Part shown: positions 23,175 to 23,667 of the stretch, in pieces
Position numbering within the stretch: position 1 is the first letter of the stretch
Layout of the letters: each line of letters begins with the position of its first letter
Source of the DNA: Psychrobacter sp.
GTDB lineage: Bacteria; Pseudomonadota; Gammaproteobacteria; Pseudomonadales; Moraxellaceae
Assembly: GCA_029264635.1 (NCBI GenBank)
Contig: JARIAA010000064.1
Span: 1 to 23,667 of the forward strand
Reading direction: 5' to 3'
Length of the DNA stretch: 23,667 bases
Translations under genes and position numbers: made by a program
Notes under the pieces: generated by a model
What the model saw: the letters and a program-made list of their open reading frames with translations, nothing else
The model's database searches: none
What the model was told of the DNA's origin: nothing

Positions 23175-23667
23175 ATGAAACGCATCCCAATAGTACCAGT
23201 AAGTCATCTCAGCTCAACAAATCCGAGCATCTACCCCAAGCTCAATCTGTCTGACACCGAGCAAGTTGCTTATCGGTTTCATACCATGCTCAAACCCAGT
23301 GGCTCTGCTTGTAACATCAACTGCGATTATTGTTTTTATCTGCATAAGCAGGAGCTGCTGAATCAGCCCAAACATCCGCGTATGCCTGAGGAAACGTTAG
23401 CTCAGCATATTAGGCAGTACATCGAAGCGCAGTTTGGCGCTACAGAGGTGGTATTTACGTGGCAAGGCGGCGAGCCAACCTTAATGGGTTTGGACTTTTT
23501 TGCAAGAGTCGTTGAGTTGCAGCAGCAATATGCGCCATCTGACATGGTCATTCATAATGACATCCAGACCAATGGCTTATTGCTTGATCAGAAATGGTGT
23601 GAGTTTTTGGCCGCCCATCACTTTTTGGTGGGTATCTCTATTGATGGCCCCAAACATCTACATGATC
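23175..23667 (+). CDS. Radical-SAM sulfatase maturase (anSME/AtsB family), N-terminal part
   Basis: The first 164 codons are present; the gene continues beyond the window. ACNINCDYCFYLHK carries the CX3CX2C cluster motif (Cys46, Cys50, Cys53) that binds the SAM [4Fe-4S] cluster. FHTMLKPSGSACN and FTWQGGEPTLMGLDFF (with the GGE SAM-binding segment) are typical of anaerobic sulfatase-maturating enzymes, as are IQTNGLLL and VGISIDGP. These enzymes oxidise the active-site Ser or Cys of a sulfatase to formylglycine, without needing the oxygen-dependent FGE. An N-terminal extension of about 35 residues precedes the core. The neighbour encodes a Ser-type sulfatase, its obvious partner. The SPASM domain with the auxiliary clusters would lie outside. 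Confidence 0.93.
   Translation, partial: MKRIPIVPVSHLSSTNPSIYPKLNLSDTEQVAYRFHTMLKPSGSACNINCDYCFYLHKQELLNQPKHPRMPEETLAQHIRQYIEAQFGATEVVFTWQGGEPTLMGLDFFARVVELQQQYAPSDMVIHNDIQTNGLLLDQKWCEFLAAHHFLVGISIDGPKHLHD

Overview
The window looks like chromosomal DNA of a gammaproteobacterium of the Moraxellaceae, most likely Psychrobacter. This rests on remembered protein resemblance, the moderate AT-richness and the gene content, not on a database search. It carries about 20 genes. Both ends cut through genes: an acyltransferase-like gene on the left (minus strand) and a radical-SAM sulfatase maturase on the right (plus strand). I see no rRNA, tRNA, CRISPR array, transposase or prophage gene.

Layout. 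Positions 1-3335 hold the cut acyltransferase-like gene, a lipoprotein of unknown function, arfB (ribosome rescue) and a two-cupin ChrR-like protein; two copies of a 75-76 bp hairpin-forming repeat lie between them. Positions 3407-5453 (minus strand) hold an ECHDC3-like crotonase-fold protein and a glycerate kinase. Positions 5569-8177 hold the late cobalamin genes cobT-cobS-cobC. Positions 8273-13216 are an aromatic amino acid catabolic block (aromatic/aspartate aminotransferase, LysR regulator, hpd, phhA, phhB), followed by an NhaC-family transporter. Positions 14944-21215 hold fumarylacetoacetase, a VOC-fold protein and a TRAP transporter with two tandem, closely related, lipid-anchored binding proteins. 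Positions 21336-23667 hold a serine-type sulfatase and the radical-SAM enzyme expected to mature it.

How they work together. PhhA and PhhB convert Phe to Tyr, the aminotransferase can convert Tyr to 4-hydroxyphenylpyruvate, Hpd would make homogentisate, and fumarylacetoacetase performs the last step. Homogentisate dioxygenase and maleylacetoacetate isomerase are not in the window. hpd is interrupted by a single in-frame TAG at codon 180, where the family normally has Glu, while the rest of the 363-codon frame is intact. It is therefore a very fresh nonsense mutation, a sequencing error or a readthrough case.

The most interesting stretch is 14944-23667. A ring-catabolic hydrolase, an unassigned VOC enzyme, a TRAP importer with duplicated binding proteins, a Ser-type sulfatase and its maturase stand side by side. 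One hypothesis is capture, desulfation and degradation of sulfated aromatic acids; the sequence alone does not prove it.
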